From positions 411,206 to 475,205 of the forward strand of contig NZ_NBYX01000002.1 of assembly GCF_002099195.1 (NCBI RefSeq): a DNA stretch of 64,000 nucleotides, in the 5' to 3' direction. Shown piece by piece: positions 37,362 to 46,331 of this stretch; the first letter of the stretch is position 1, and every line of letters begins with the position of its first letter. Source of the stretch: Burkholderia puraquae. GTDB lineage: Bacteria; Pseudomonadota; Gammaproteobacteria; Burkholderiales; Burkholderiaceae. The translations under genes and the position numbers were made by a program. The notes beneath the pieces are model-generated. The model was not told the DNA's origin and searched no databases. It worked only from the letters and a program-made list of their open reading frames with translations.

Positions 37362-37832
37362 GCGATACGTTACGCGGCACGCATCGTGTATCGACCGCAG
37401 TTCGGCATCGCAAGAAAGAAACCGCTTGATCGCGAGCGCGTTCGCGATGTCGATGAAGAACGTGCTGACCATCGGCACGATCAGGAATGCCATGCACGAC
37501 GGGCCGCGCCGCGCGGTGGCGGCCTGCATGTTCGCAATCGCAGTGGGCGTCGCATCGAGGCCGAAGCCGCAGTGGCCGGAGGTGGGCATGGCGGCACGGT
37601 AGTCGCGGCGAATCGGCGCGGGACACTCGACATTGGCGCAGGCCAGCCGGAAGGCCGATGACGTGCTCGGACCGGTCTGATGGTGACGCGGGTGGCGCTC
37701 TGCGACAATGAACGGCCGAAACCGGCCGGCGACTCACGCGTCAGCACCCGGCCAGCCTGCCGCCTTTCCGTGGCGAAGCGGCGCACGTCGGCCGGCCCCC
37801 GCCATTCGCCCACCCCTACCGTCGAATCGCCG
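37362..37832. other. intergenic region before the glycosidase-like gene
   Basis: About 470 bp. No gene, terminator or Rcs-box-like site was found. An open frame continues upstream of the glycosidase start (from 37680), but it lacks a ribosome-binding site and encodes a low-complexity stretch. Confidence 0.4.
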
Positions 37833-38837
37833 ATGCCCTCGCTCCGGATTCCCTCGCTGCTCATCGCCACCGCGCTCGCTTGCGCGGCATCTGCATCCCT
37901 GTCGGCCACCGCTGATCAGACGCGCTGGCCCAGCGCTTCGCAACAGAAGCCACGCATCGGCGTGCAGGTAAAAATCCAGTCATTCACGGCGGACGATGCA
38001 CGACGGATCCGCCAGGCGGGATTCGATCTCGTGCGCTTCGGCGTGTGGACCGATCGCCTGGACCGCGACGACTACCGTCGCCAGGTCGACAACGCGTTCA
38101 CGGCGGCCCGGTCGGCACATCTGCCGGTGTTGCTCACCGTCCGCGCGCTTGCGCCATTCGAGCAAGCGGGGGCGAAAGGCGCCGGCAATGACCGGACGGC
38201 GATGCTCGCGGCTGCCGGCGCACGGCTTGCCGACACGGTCGTGCGGCTTGCCACGCAATATGATCGCGAACTCGTGGCCGTCGAAGTGTGGAACGAACCC
38301 GACCTGAGCCGTTACTGGCCCACGGGCGACGTGACGCACACCTTCCCGCCATTCGCGGACGGGCTATGCCGACGGCTCGCCGAACATCGACCCGCAACGC
38401 CGATCGTCGGCTTCGGGTTCGCGCGGCCGCCGTCGCCCGGCAGCGTGCCCGATCGCTTGCTGGCAGGCATGCACGCGCCAGTGTCGGGCTGCCTCGCCGC
38501 CGTGTCGTACCACGCATACGGGATGACGCCCACGCAGATCCGCGCGGCCGCGCACGATATCGACGTGCGCTACGGTGTACCCGCGATCATCACCGAAGAC
38601 GGCGCAGCCTCGGTGAACGCCGATGGAGAGCGGCGCCAGGCGCAACGCTTGCGCACGCTGCTCGACGCACGCGGCGAACTCAATACGCCGCTGATTTCGG
38701 TCTACGAATGGGCCGACACCGCAAACGCGAGCGATGCCGCGCAGCGCAGCTACGGGCTCGTGCATGCGGATCGGTCGCCGAAGCCCGCGCTCGATGCCGT
38801 GCGGGAATCGCTGGGCGCGACGCCGCCTGCGCGGTAA
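37833..38837 (+). CDS. secreted glycosidase-like TIM-barrel protein (GH39/GH5 type)
   Basis: The 334-residue protein has a Sec signal (LLIATALACAASASLSATA, about residues 8-27). The mature part reads as a clan-A glycoside hydrolase: GFDLVRFGVWTDRLD, the acid/base motif VEVWNEPDLSRYW, AVSYHAYGMTP, and EDGAASVN and ISVYEWADT near the expected nucleophile strand. It ends one base before the wzy stop codon in tail-to-tail orientation. Many exopolysaccharide loci include a polymer-specific hydrolase, so trimming or release of this polymer is a reasonable inference. Substrate unknown. Confidence 0.75.
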   Translation: MPSLRIPSLLIATALACAASASLSATADQTRWPSASQQKPRIGVQVKIQSFTADDARRIRQAGFDLVRFGVWTDRLDRDDYRRQVDNAFTAARSAHLPVLLTVRALAPFEQAGAKGAGNDRTAMLAAAGARLADTVVRLATQYDRELVAVEVWNEPDLSRYWPTGDVTHTFPPFADGLCRRLAEHRPATPIVGFGFARPPSPGSVPDRLLAGMHAPVSGCLAAVSYHAYGMTPTQIRAAAHDIDVRYGVPAIITEDGAASVNADGERRQAQRLRTLLDARGELNTPLISVYEWADTANASDAAQRSYGLVHADRSPKPALDAVRESLGATPPAR

Positions 38838-39890
38838 TCATGCCGGCCGGCGTCGCACGCCGACCGACCACAGCACGATCGCGAACGGCGCGATGCTCGA
38901 CAGGTGCCGCAGGTAGCTGCCGAGATCGGGCTCGAACAGCATCGACACCGCGACATGGCCCAGCAGCAGACACGCAAGCAGCTCGCGGTGGCGGGCGACG
39001 CCGATTGCCGGCTCGTGCGCCGGCGGCACGGGCACACGTCGCCACGCGGCGCCGAGAAACAGCGCGATCAGTGCCTGCATCGCGACGCCTTTCGGATCGA
39101 ACGAGAACAGCACCGGCAGGTTGAGGCGGACGAGCGAGTACGCGTAGTTGCCGATGAAATGAACGAACGAATCGGGCGGGAATGGGTTGTAGAAGCTCGT
39201 GCGCGCGCCGAACGGCGACGCATAGACGAGGTAGTCGACGGCGAGGTCGCGCGGCTGTTGAAGCAGCATGTAAACGGGGTTCGGCAACGCAATCAGCACG
39301 GCGACGGCCAGCAGCGCACCGGCGATGCGCGGGAGCGCGGATGCCCGGCGAAACGCCCAGGCCGCCAGCGCGATCGCGAGGATCAGCGCGAAGTAGCTGC
39401 GGATCGTCGCCGCGTAGCCGAGATAGAGCGCCCCGGCGATCAGCATCGGCCGGATCGTGCCGCGCAGGCGCACGGCAGCGAGCACCGCGATCGACATCGC
39501 GACGACGAGCGTGTCCTTGCTCGCAACGAACAGGTTGAAGAACAGGCACGGCGCGATCAGCGCGAGATAGGCGACCAGTTCGCCGAGCCGCCGTGCGTTT
39601 CGCAACGCGATCGCGATCGTGGCGATGCCGAGTGCGACGACGAACACGGCGGTGCCGGCGCCACCGAGCGCTTGATAGAGCTTGCCGACTGCATCGAACG
39701 ACGAGCCGTCGTAGGTCGAGCCGCCGCCGATCTGCGTCTGGATCTTGTCCGCGTCGCGGAAGATGAATTCCGGCAATAGCGCACGCGCATTGGCATACAC
39801 GCAGACATACAGCAGCGCGACGAGCGCGGCGACTGCATCGCGCAGGCCGCGGCTCAGCAGCGGGCCACGGCCCATCACGTTACGCAGCAC
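38838..39890 (-). CDS. Wzy-like polysaccharide polymerase
   Basis: The 350-residue membrane protein has about ten hydrophobic segments and a large soluble loop in the middle (after VYMLLQQPRDLAVDY). This fits a Wzy/EpsG-type polymerase that joins repeat units in the periplasm. The GTG at 39890 is preceded by GGAGCC and overlaps the wzx coding end by 11 bp, indicating coupled translation; an ATG at 39875 is the alternative. It is the last gene of the exopolysaccharide operon. Assignment rests on topology and context since Wzy proteins are poorly conserved. Confidence 0.7.
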   Translation of the reverse strand: MLRNVMGRGPLLSRGLRDAVAALVALLYVCVYANARALLPEFIFRDADKIQTQIGGGSTYDGSSFDAVGKLYQALGGAGTAVFVVALGIATIAIALRNARRLGELVAYLALIAPCLFFNLFVASKDTLVVAMSIAVLAAVRLRGTIRPMLIAGALYLGYAATIRSYFALILAIALAAWAFRRASALPRIAGALLAVAVLIALPNPVYMLLQQPRDLAVDYLVYASPFGARTSFYNPFPPDSFVHFIGNYAYSLVRLNLPVLFSFDPKGVAMQALIALFLGAAWRRVPVPPAHEPAIGVARHRELLACLLLGHVAVSMLFEPDLGSYLRHLSSIAPFAIVLWSVGVRRRPA

Positions 39891-41172
39891 GACCGGCTCC
39901 GATTTGCCGGCCGCGCACGGCAGGCAGCCGCGACGTGACGATCCAGGCGAGCCACGCCAGTACCGCGATGCTCGCGACGAGATGGGCGACCGCCGCGCCG
40001 AGCGCGCGCTGGTCGTGCACGAGCACGATCGACATCGGCACGCACGCGATCGTCAGCGCGACCAGGACGCCGGCGACCACGCACCCCGCGCGCAACGCGA
40101 CGGCTGCTGCCCACAGCACGTCGGTGGCGGCGCGCAGTACGAACGACAGCAGCAGGATCATGAGGATGGCGACCGACGGCCCCTCGCCGCCCACATGCGC
40201 GAGCCCGAAGATCCACGGATGCAGCGCGGCGATCGCAAGCGCGGCAGCGCCGGTCAGCGCGAGCGACGCGCGCAGGGCGTGCGCGAGTTCCGCGCGGAAG
40301 GCCGACGCAATGTCGGACGGGCAGACGAGCACGCGGACGAAGCGCGGGGCGGCCACCGCCGCGACGGTCGCGGACGCGATCGTCTGGATCGCATTCGCGA
40401 TCGACCAGACGAACACATATCGACCGAGTTCGTTCGCGTCGAGCAGCGCGGACGCGACGAAGCGCTCCAGATATTGCAGCACCGACAGCAACAGCAACGC
40501 GACGAAGAACGGCGCACCGTCGCGCCAGACCGTCGCGAGACGCACGCGTGTTGCTGACAGCGCGGGCATCGCCGGCAACTGGCGTGCCGCGCGCGCGATC
40601 AGGATCCAGCCGAGCGCGACGACGCAGACATCCGCCGCGAGCCAGATCGCGAACAGCCCGTTGATCGAATCGATCGCGCGAGCCGTGAGCGCGGCGATGG
40701 CGACGCCGGCCCATGCACCCGTTCGGACGAACAGCAGCCACGATGCGGCGCGGGCACGATGCAGCGAGAACAGCCACGTGTTGACTTCGAGCGCCGCGTG
40801 CTCCGCACAGGCCACGAGCGCGACCAGCACGAGCGGCGTGCCGGCGAGCAGGCCGGCCTGCGGCAGGCCGAAGCGCCCGCTGCCCGGCAGCGCGGCCGCA
40901 CCGCACAGCAGCAGATAGACGCCTGCATACAGCACGGACAGCCGCACGCAGGTGCGGATCGCGTCGCGCGGGTCGGGGCCGGCCAGCCGCCGGTTGATTT
41001 CCGTGCTGAAGCCGAGCCCGAGCACTTTCGACGCGACGACCGACACCGCGAGTGCGAAGCCATACACGGCCACCGCGTCGAAGCCGAGCGTGCGCGCGAC
41101 GACGATCGTCAACACGAACTTCAGGCCGAGCGCACCGACGCGCAACATCAGGCGGGACAACGCGGCGTTCAT
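39880..41172 (-). CDS. Wzx-like polysaccharide flippase
   Basis: A 430-residue protein with about 12 membrane segments. The start LMLRVGALGLKFVLTIVVAR resembles the first helix of MATE/Wzx-type oligosaccharide flippases, and GLGFSTEINRRLAG follows as a cytoplasmic loop. It should translocate the lipid-linked repeat across the inner membrane. The start ATG overlaps the stop of the pyruvyltransferase gene as ATGA. Position next to Wzy supports the role. Confidence 0.8.
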   Translation of the reverse strand: MNAALSRLMLRVGALGLKFVLTIVVARTLGFDAVAVYGFALAVSVVASKVLGLGFSTEINRRLAGPDPRDAIRTCVRLSVLYAGVYLLLCGAAALPGSGRFGLPQAGLLAGTPLVLVALVACAEHAALEVNTWLFSLHRARAASWLLFVRTGAWAGVAIAALTARAIDSINGLFAIWLAADVCVVALGWILIARAARQLPAMPALSATRVRLATVWRDGAPFFVALLLLSVLQYLERFVASALLDANELGRYVFVWSIANAIQTIASATVAAVAAPRFVRVLVCPSDIASAFRAELAHALRASLALTGAAALAIAALHPWIFGLAHVGGEGPSVAILMILLLSFVLRAATDVLWAAAVALRAGCVVAGVLVALTIACVPMSIVLVHDQRALGAAVAHLVASIAVLAWLAWIVTSRLPAVRGRQIGAGRAA

Positions 41173-42335
41173 CGCGTGACTCCGCCGTCGACTGCGGCCC
41201 GGAGCGCATCGACGATTTTCCCGCGCTCGCGTTCGAGGCGCGCGAGCCTGGTTTCGGCCTGCATCCAGAAGCGGCTCAGCGCGTGGGGTGCGAACAGCGT
41301 GTCGCACACGGCATGCGCATCGAAGTCGGCCGCGTTTGCGACCCAGCTGCCGACGCCGAGATCGGCGTAGGCGCCGAACCCCTTGCGTTCGTAACTCAGG
41401 TGATACGCGGGCACGCCGTGCAGGATCGCTTCGAGTGCGCCATGCAGGCGCACGGACACGACCGCGTCGGGCGTATCGGCGGCGAGCACGTCCTTCAGCG
41501 AACGTGCATCGTCGAAGCCGCGTTCGCGGTAGTACGCGGCGTCGTCGTTGCCGCGCCCGGTGCTTTGCACCGCGAACGTGACGCGGCAGAACGCGTTCAG
41601 GCGCTCGATCATCGTGTCGGTCTGCGCCTGATAGCGCGCGCATTGCGCATCGCTCCATGCGGGTGGGCGGCGCAGCACGAGCGCGACGTGCGCGGGTGTC
41701 GACGCGGCCGAGCCCGCGCGATCCCGCAAGCCCGATGCCTGGCGCCCGAACTCGAGCACCGCGAGATCCGGGGCGCGCTGCGTGTTGGCGTTGGCGGCGA
41801 GGAAGCCGGCGGAACGATCGTCGCGCACGAACACCGCATCGAAGCCCGCTAGCAGCGACGTCAGGTGACGGGCGAGCAGCGCATTGCCGGCGGCCGGGCC
41901 GATGCTTTGCGGCAGATAGACGGCCGGCTTGCGCGCCGCACGGGCTGCGCGCATCTGGACGAGGTGCCCGGCTTCGAGCTTGAGTGCTTCGACGGCATTG
42001 CGCGCACGCAGGTAGCCGCCGCCGACGCCGACGATCAGGTCGACGTCGCGCAGCAGGCCGCGCAGGTCCGCGAGCGCCGGATTCGTACCGACGGGCAGCG
42101 CCGTGGCGAGTGCGCCGATCAGCCGTCCGGCGCCGGCGGCGGCGAGTACGGGGGCAGGCCGCACGTCGGGATGCGCGGGGAACGAAGCAGGATCGGCGGC
42201 GACCACCGACACCCGCGTATCGGGGCCGAACGCGTCGCGCAGCAGCGCGACCGACAGCTCGACGAGCAGGCCGTCGCCGGAGTTGCGCGCGCTGTAGGCG
42301 TGCAGCAGCGCGACGTGAACGGGGCGGTGGGTCAT
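41169..42335 (-). CDS. polysaccharide pyruvyl transferase family protein
   Basis: The 388-residue protein carries the hallmarks of the CsaB/polysaccharide pyruvyl transferase family: HAYSARNSGDGLLVELSVAL near the start, VDLIVGVGGGYLRARN, AVYLPQSIGPA, FVRDDRSAGFL, and the C-terminal VSVRLHGALEAILHGVPAY. The family adds pyruvate ketals from phosphoenolpyruvate to sugars, making the polymer acidic. The start ATG at 42335 overlaps the previous stop (ATGA). An upstream extension of the frame is not coding. Confidence 0.88.
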   Translation of the reverse strand: MTHRPVHVALLHAYSARNSGDGLLVELSVALLRDAFGPDTRVSVVAADPASFPAHPDVRPAPVLAAAGAGRLIGALATALPVGTNPALADLRGLLRDVDLIVGVGGGYLRARNAVEALKLEAGHLVQMRAARAARKPAVYLPQSIGPAAGNALLARHLTSLLAGFDAVFVRDDRSAGFLAANANTQRAPDLAVLEFGRQASGLRDRAGSAASTPAHVALVLRRPPAWSDAQCARYQAQTDTMIERLNAFCRVTFAVQSTGRGNDDAAYYRERGFDDARSLKDVLAADTPDAVVSVRLHGALEAILHGVPAYHLSYERKGFGAYADLGVGSWVANAADFDAHAVCDTLFAPHALSRFWMQAETRLARLERERGKIVDALRAAVDGGVTR

Positions 42336-43555
42336 GCTTTTTCCTGGAGAAGATCGTGATAGACGGCGAGCGTGCGATCGACCATCGCATCCGCCGAGAA
42401 ATGCGCATAGGCGCGCGTGCACTGGTCACGCATCAGCCGGTATGCGGCCGGATGGTCGACGAGCCGGCCGACCATCGCGGCAAACGCGGCCGGATCGTCG
42501 CTGTTCGGCACGCTCAGGCCGACGTGATGCTCGGCGATCAGTTCGGTCGCGCCCGACACCTGCATCGCGACCATCGGCACGCGCGCGGCGACGGCTTCGA
42601 GGCACACGTACGGAAAACCTTCGTAGCGACTCGGCAGCGCGAGCAGGTCGAACGCGGAGAAGTAGCGGCGTGCTTCGTCGACGCGGCCCGCGATCCGCAG
42701 GTTCGCGGGCAGGTCGCGTGCTTCATCGCCTGCCGCGCGATCGAAGTCGCCGGAACCGATCGCGACGACCTGCAGGCGTTTGCCGTAGCGCTCGTCCAGC
42801 AGGCGCGCGATACGCACGAGGCGATCGACGCCCTTCTGGTGATCGAAGCGGCCGACGAAGCCGACGACGAACGTGTTGTCGGCGAGCCCGAGCGCAATGC
42901 GCGCGGCCTGACCCGCGAGCAGGCGCGGCGGCGTCACGCCGTTTTCGACGAGACGGATGCGGTCGCGCGCGATGCCGAGTGCGTGCAGGTGATCGGCTTC
43001 GTCCTGCGACACGGCGATGACCGCGTCGGAACACGCGTTGCCGAGCACACGCTCGACACGGCCGTAGAACGCGCGTTTCGCGGGCGACAGCGTCGGATTC
43101 AGCGTATAGACAGCATGGGGCGTATAGATCTGCTTCCACGGCCCGCGGCACAGCCGCGCGAGCGCGCCGGCCTTCGAACTGTGGCTGTGCACGATGTCGG
43201 GGCGAATCCGGCGCAGCAACCGGCGCAATGCGAGCACGCCGCGCAGATCGTGTGCGCCGACGTCGCGCCGCAGCGGCAGCCGGTGGAATGTGTTGCACTG
43301 CGCGGCCGCGCCGGCCAGCATCGCGTCGTCGAAGCGTGCGCCGAGCGGCGCGATCAGGTGGATCTCGACGTTCGAGCGTGCGCGCAGCCCCGCGATCAGG
43401 TCGGTGAGGTGCACGGCGACGCCGCCGCCGGCCGCTTCGACGACGAGCGCGATGCGCAGCGGCGCGGCGGTGTGCGCAGGAGGCAGCGATCGGGCGCAGG
43501 CGGGGGAGCGCGTCGCGCGGTCGGCTTGCGACGGGACGAATGCGATGTCGTTCAT
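42332..43555 (-). CDS. GT4-family glycosyltransferase
   Basis: A 407-residue GT-B fold enzyme. The N-terminal domain begins LRIALVVEAAGGGVAVHLTD and includes IVHSHSSKAGALARL. The donor-binding C-terminal domain has VVGFVGRFDHQKGVDRLV and the E-x7-E motif region LPSRYEGFPYVCLEAVA. It should transfer a sugar from a nucleotide donor to the lipid-linked acceptor. It is the only obvious glycosyltransferase in the locus besides the initiating enzyme. ATGA overlap with wzc. Confidence 0.9.
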   Translation of the reverse strand: MNDIAFVPSQADRATRSPACARSLPPAHTAAPLRIALVVEAAGGGVAVHLTDLIAGLRARSNVEIHLIAPLGARFDDAMLAGAAAQCNTFHRLPLRRDVGAHDLRGVLALRRLLRRIRPDIVHSHSSKAGALARLCRGPWKQIYTPHAVYTLNPTLSPAKRAFYGRVERVLGNACSDAVIAVSQDEADHLHALGIARDRIRLVENGVTPPRLLAGQAARIALGLADNTFVVGFVGRFDHQKGVDRLVRIARLLDERYGKRLQVVAIGSGDFDRAAGDEARDLPANLRIAGRVDEARRYFSAFDLLALPSRYEGFPYVCLEAVAARVPMVAMQVSGATELIAEHHVGLSVPNSDDPAAFAAMVGRLVDHPAAYRLMRDQCTRAYAHFSADAMVDRTLAVYHDLLQEKA

Positions 43556-45825
43556 GCGGGCCTCTTCAACAGGCGCCGGAGCGCGGAACGCAAGCGGGTG
43601 ACGTGCGTGCACCGTTGCGTGTCGCACGTGTAGCGATACGCTTCGTAGCGATAGCCGCCGAATTTCGAACCGAACGCCGATGCGCCCGAACGCGGATCGA
43701 GGCCGTTCAGCACCACGCCGAGCGTCGCGTCGGTCCGGTGCGGCAGCCGTTTCGCGGCCTCGACCAGCTCGCCGGCCCGGGTCGAACCGGCGCGCGCGAC
43801 GAGCAGCGTCGCGTCGGCATGCGTGTCGAGCCAGGTCGCGTCGGTGGCCGCGAGTAGCGGCGCGGAATCGACGATCACGATGTCGTAGCGTTCGCGCAGC
43901 CGCGCGAGCAGTTCACCGGCGCGTGCGTGTTGCAGCAGCGCGGTTGGCCCGGCCGGCAATTCGCCGGTCGGCAGGAAATCGAGGTTCGGCGCGACGCCGC
44001 GAGGCACGGCCGCATCGGTGCCCGAGCGGCCGTCGAGCAGCTCGGCGAAGCCGGGCCCGCGTTCGAGGCCGAAATACTGGTGCAGGTAGCCCTTGCGCAG
44101 GTCGCCGTCGATCAGCAGCACGCGCCGGCCGCTCGCCGCGTGCACCGCGGCGAGGTTGACCGACACAAACGACTTGCCGGTGCCCGGCGCCGGCCCGGTC
44201 ACCAGCACGAGCGGATGCGCGACTTCCGCGAGCGAGAAATGCAGCGCGGTCTGCAGGCTGCGCAGCCCTTCGATCGCCGGTTCGTACGGATCGTCGTACG
44301 CGAGCACGTGCAGGCCGGCGGCGCGGCCATCGACCGCGCGCATCAGCCTGCGCTGGCGTGCGGCGGCGGGCAGCACCGCGCGCACCGGCAGCGACGCGTG
44401 ACGTTCGATCTCGTCGACGGCACTCAGCCCGCCGTACAGGAATTCCCGCGCGAACGCGGCAAGCAGGCCGAGCGCGAGACCGGCCAGCGCGGCCGCCGCG
44501 ATCACGACCGGCCGGTTCGGCCGCACCGGGTCGGCGGGCGCGACGGCCGCGTCCACCACGTGCACGCTGGCCGTCCTGCCCGCCTGCACGAGTTCGAGCT
44601 GCTGGATGTTGTTCAGCAGGGCGGTGTACAGGTCGGTGTTGACCTTCACGTCGAGCTGCGCGCGCACTTCCTCGCTCTGCTGCGCGGGCAGTCGCGCGAT
44701 GCGGGAATCGAGCGCGCCCTGCTGACGCTTCAGCGTCGCGAGCTGCGCGTCGAGCGCGGCCATGTCGGGGTGGGTCGGCAGGAAGCGGCGCGACAGCGCG
44801 TCGCGTTTCTGCTGCAGTTCGAGCGCGCGTGTCTGCAGATCGGCGCCTTGCTGGAGCGCGACCTTGCCTGCCTCGACGAGATCGACCGAGCCCGTGCGGC
44901 TGCGCAGGTCCGCGTAGCGCGTCTCGGCGCGTTCAAGCTGCTGCTTCACGATCGGCAACTGCCCGTTCAGGAACGTCAGCGACTGTTCGGCCTCCGCGGA
45001 CCGTCGCGCGATGTTCTGCTCGACGTAGCGGCTTGCGATGGCATTGAGCGTCGCGCTGAGGTCGGCCGGATCGTCGCCACGCAGCGACGCGACGAGCACG
45101 CCCGACTGCTTGACCTTTTCCTGCACGTCGAGCGCGGTGCGCAGCGTGTCGATCGTCTCGGCCCGCGATTGCCGGACCAGCCGGAAGCGCGTGCCGGGCA
45201 ACGCGTCGAAGCCGGCGATCTCGATCTGCAACGGGCCATGGCGGGTCGCGAAGGTTTCCGCCATGCCGACGGTGCCGATCGCGTCGGCCGTCATGTCGGC
45301 GCCGGTCAGGCGGTAGCGGGTCGCGTCGATGCGCACGACGTGGAACGTGTCGCCCTCGGCGCGCGCCGGCACGTCGAAGCGGGTGACGTCGATCCGTTCC
45401 TGCCCCCACGCGTAGCCGCCGAAGCCGAGCAGGCCGGGCTGCAGGACGCCGTCGTTGAAGCGCGCGACGAACGCGCCGAGCATCGGTACGCGCGATGGCT
45501 TCGCGACGATGTAGCTGCGCAGGTCTTCCACCGCACGCGTGACGACGAGCCGCGACGACAGGATCTGCGCTTCCGCCGACGCGGGCGATGCGACGTTGAA
45601 GAACGACGCGGCGTCGCCGAGCAGGTTCTTCGATGCGGCGTCGGCCGAGTCGTCGGTCTGGATCATCAGGTCGGCCTGGTAGGTCGGTGGCGCGACGAAC
45701 GCATACAGCGCGCCGGCCGCGATGGTGGCCGCGGCGATCGCGGTGACGGTCCAGCGCGCGTGGCGCAGCACGTCGAGCACGCGGATCAGGTCGATCTCGC
45801 GTTCGGGAGGGGCGGAAGTCGTCAT
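43552..45825 (-). CDS. wzc: Wzc-like tyrosine autokinase / chain-length regulator
   Basis: The 757-residue protein starts with a Wzz domain (IDLIRVLDVLRHARWTVTAI with the first membrane segment, residues 20-45). A long coiled-coil periplasmic region follows, with a second membrane segment near 455-475. The cytoplasmic BY-kinase domain has Walker A GPAPGTGKSFVSVNLA, Walker A' VLLIDGDLRKGYLHQ and Walker B YDIVIVDSAPLLA. A tyrosine cluster (GGYRYEAYRYT) sits before a basic tail. Phosphorylation cycles with Wzb control polymer length and export via Wza. ATGA overlap with wzb. Confidence 0.94.
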   Translation of the reverse strand: MTTSAPPEREIDLIRVLDVLRHARWTVTAIAAATIAAGALYAFVAPPTYQADLMIQTDDSADAASKNLLGDAASFFNVASPASAEAQILSSRLVVTRAVEDLRSYIVAKPSRVPMLGAFVARFNDGVLQPGLLGFGGYAWGQERIDVTRFDVPARAEGDTFHVVRIDATRYRLTGADMTADAIGTVGMAETFATRHGPLQIEIAGFDALPGTRFRLVRQSRAETIDTLRTALDVQEKVKQSGVLVASLRGDDPADLSATLNAIASRYVEQNIARRSAEAEQSLTFLNGQLPIVKQQLERAETRYADLRSRTGSVDLVEAGKVALQQGADLQTRALELQQKRDALSRRFLPTHPDMAALDAQLATLKRQQGALDSRIARLPAQQSEEVRAQLDVKVNTDLYTALLNNIQQLELVQAGRTASVHVVDAAVAPADPVRPNRPVVIAAAALAGLALGLLAAFAREFLYGGLSAVDEIERHASLPVRAVLPAAARQRRLMRAVDGRAAGLHVLAYDDPYEPAIEGLRSLQTALHFSLAEVAHPLVLVTGPAPGTGKSFVSVNLAAVHAASGRRVLLIDGDLRKGYLHQYFGLERGPGFAELLDGRSGTDAAVPRGVAPNLDFLPTGELPAGPTALLQHARAGELLARLRERYDIVIVDSAPLLAATDATWLDTHADATLLVARAGSTRAGELVEAAKRLPHRTDATLGVVLNGLDPRSGASAFGSKFGGYRYEAYRYTCDTQRCTHVTRLRSALRRLLKRPA

Positions 45826-46331
45826 GGCTGTGAGTCGTGGAAAGAGGCGGTGGCCTGCGGCCAGCGCGCGGCGAGGCGCGGCAGCCAGCTGCCGACCGCG
45901 AGATCGATCAGCGCCGCGCAGCGCACGAAGTCGTCGCGCGTGCCGCGATACGGATCGAAGATGTCGATGCCGGGCGGCATGCCGTCGGCGACGCGCGTGA
46001 ATTCGCCGAGGCGAAACACGCGGCCGCGCAGGAACGGATGGCGCGCTTCGAGCACGCGACGCTGCGCGTGATCCATCACGAAGATCAGGTCGGCCTGCGC
46101 GCTCATCGCGGTTGTCACGGGGCGGGCCGTGTGGGCGGCGAGGTCCAGGCCGCGCGCGCGGGCCATGTCGCGGGCCAGCGGGTCGGCCGGGCGGCCCGGC
46201 GGCGGCGCGAGGCCGGCCGAGCCGACCTGCGCGCGTGGCAGCTTCGCCGCGAGCAGCGCCGCGGCGAGCGGGCTGCGGCAGACGTTGCCTTCGCACACGA
46301 CGAGCAGGCACGGGAGCGGGGTCGGGGTCAT
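45822..46331 (-). CDS. wzb: low-molecular-weight protein-tyrosine phosphatase
   Basis: A 169-residue cytoplasmic phosphatase with the P-loop VCEGNVCRSPLAAALL (C-x5-R) and the general acid region DIFDPYRGT. It is the expected partner that dephosphorylates the Wzc kinase tail. The position between wza and wzc, with ATGA overlaps on both sides, is typical. About 20 residues longer than E. coli Wzb. Confidence 0.94.
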   Translation of the reverse strand: MTPTPLPCLLVVCEGNVCRSPLAAALLAAKLPRAQVGSAGLAPPPGRPADPLARDMARARGLDLAAHTARPVTTAMSAQADLIFVMDHAQRRVLEARHPFLRGRVFRLGEFTRVADGMPPGIDIFDPYRGTRDDFVRCAALIDLAVGSWLPRLAARWPQATASFHDSQP

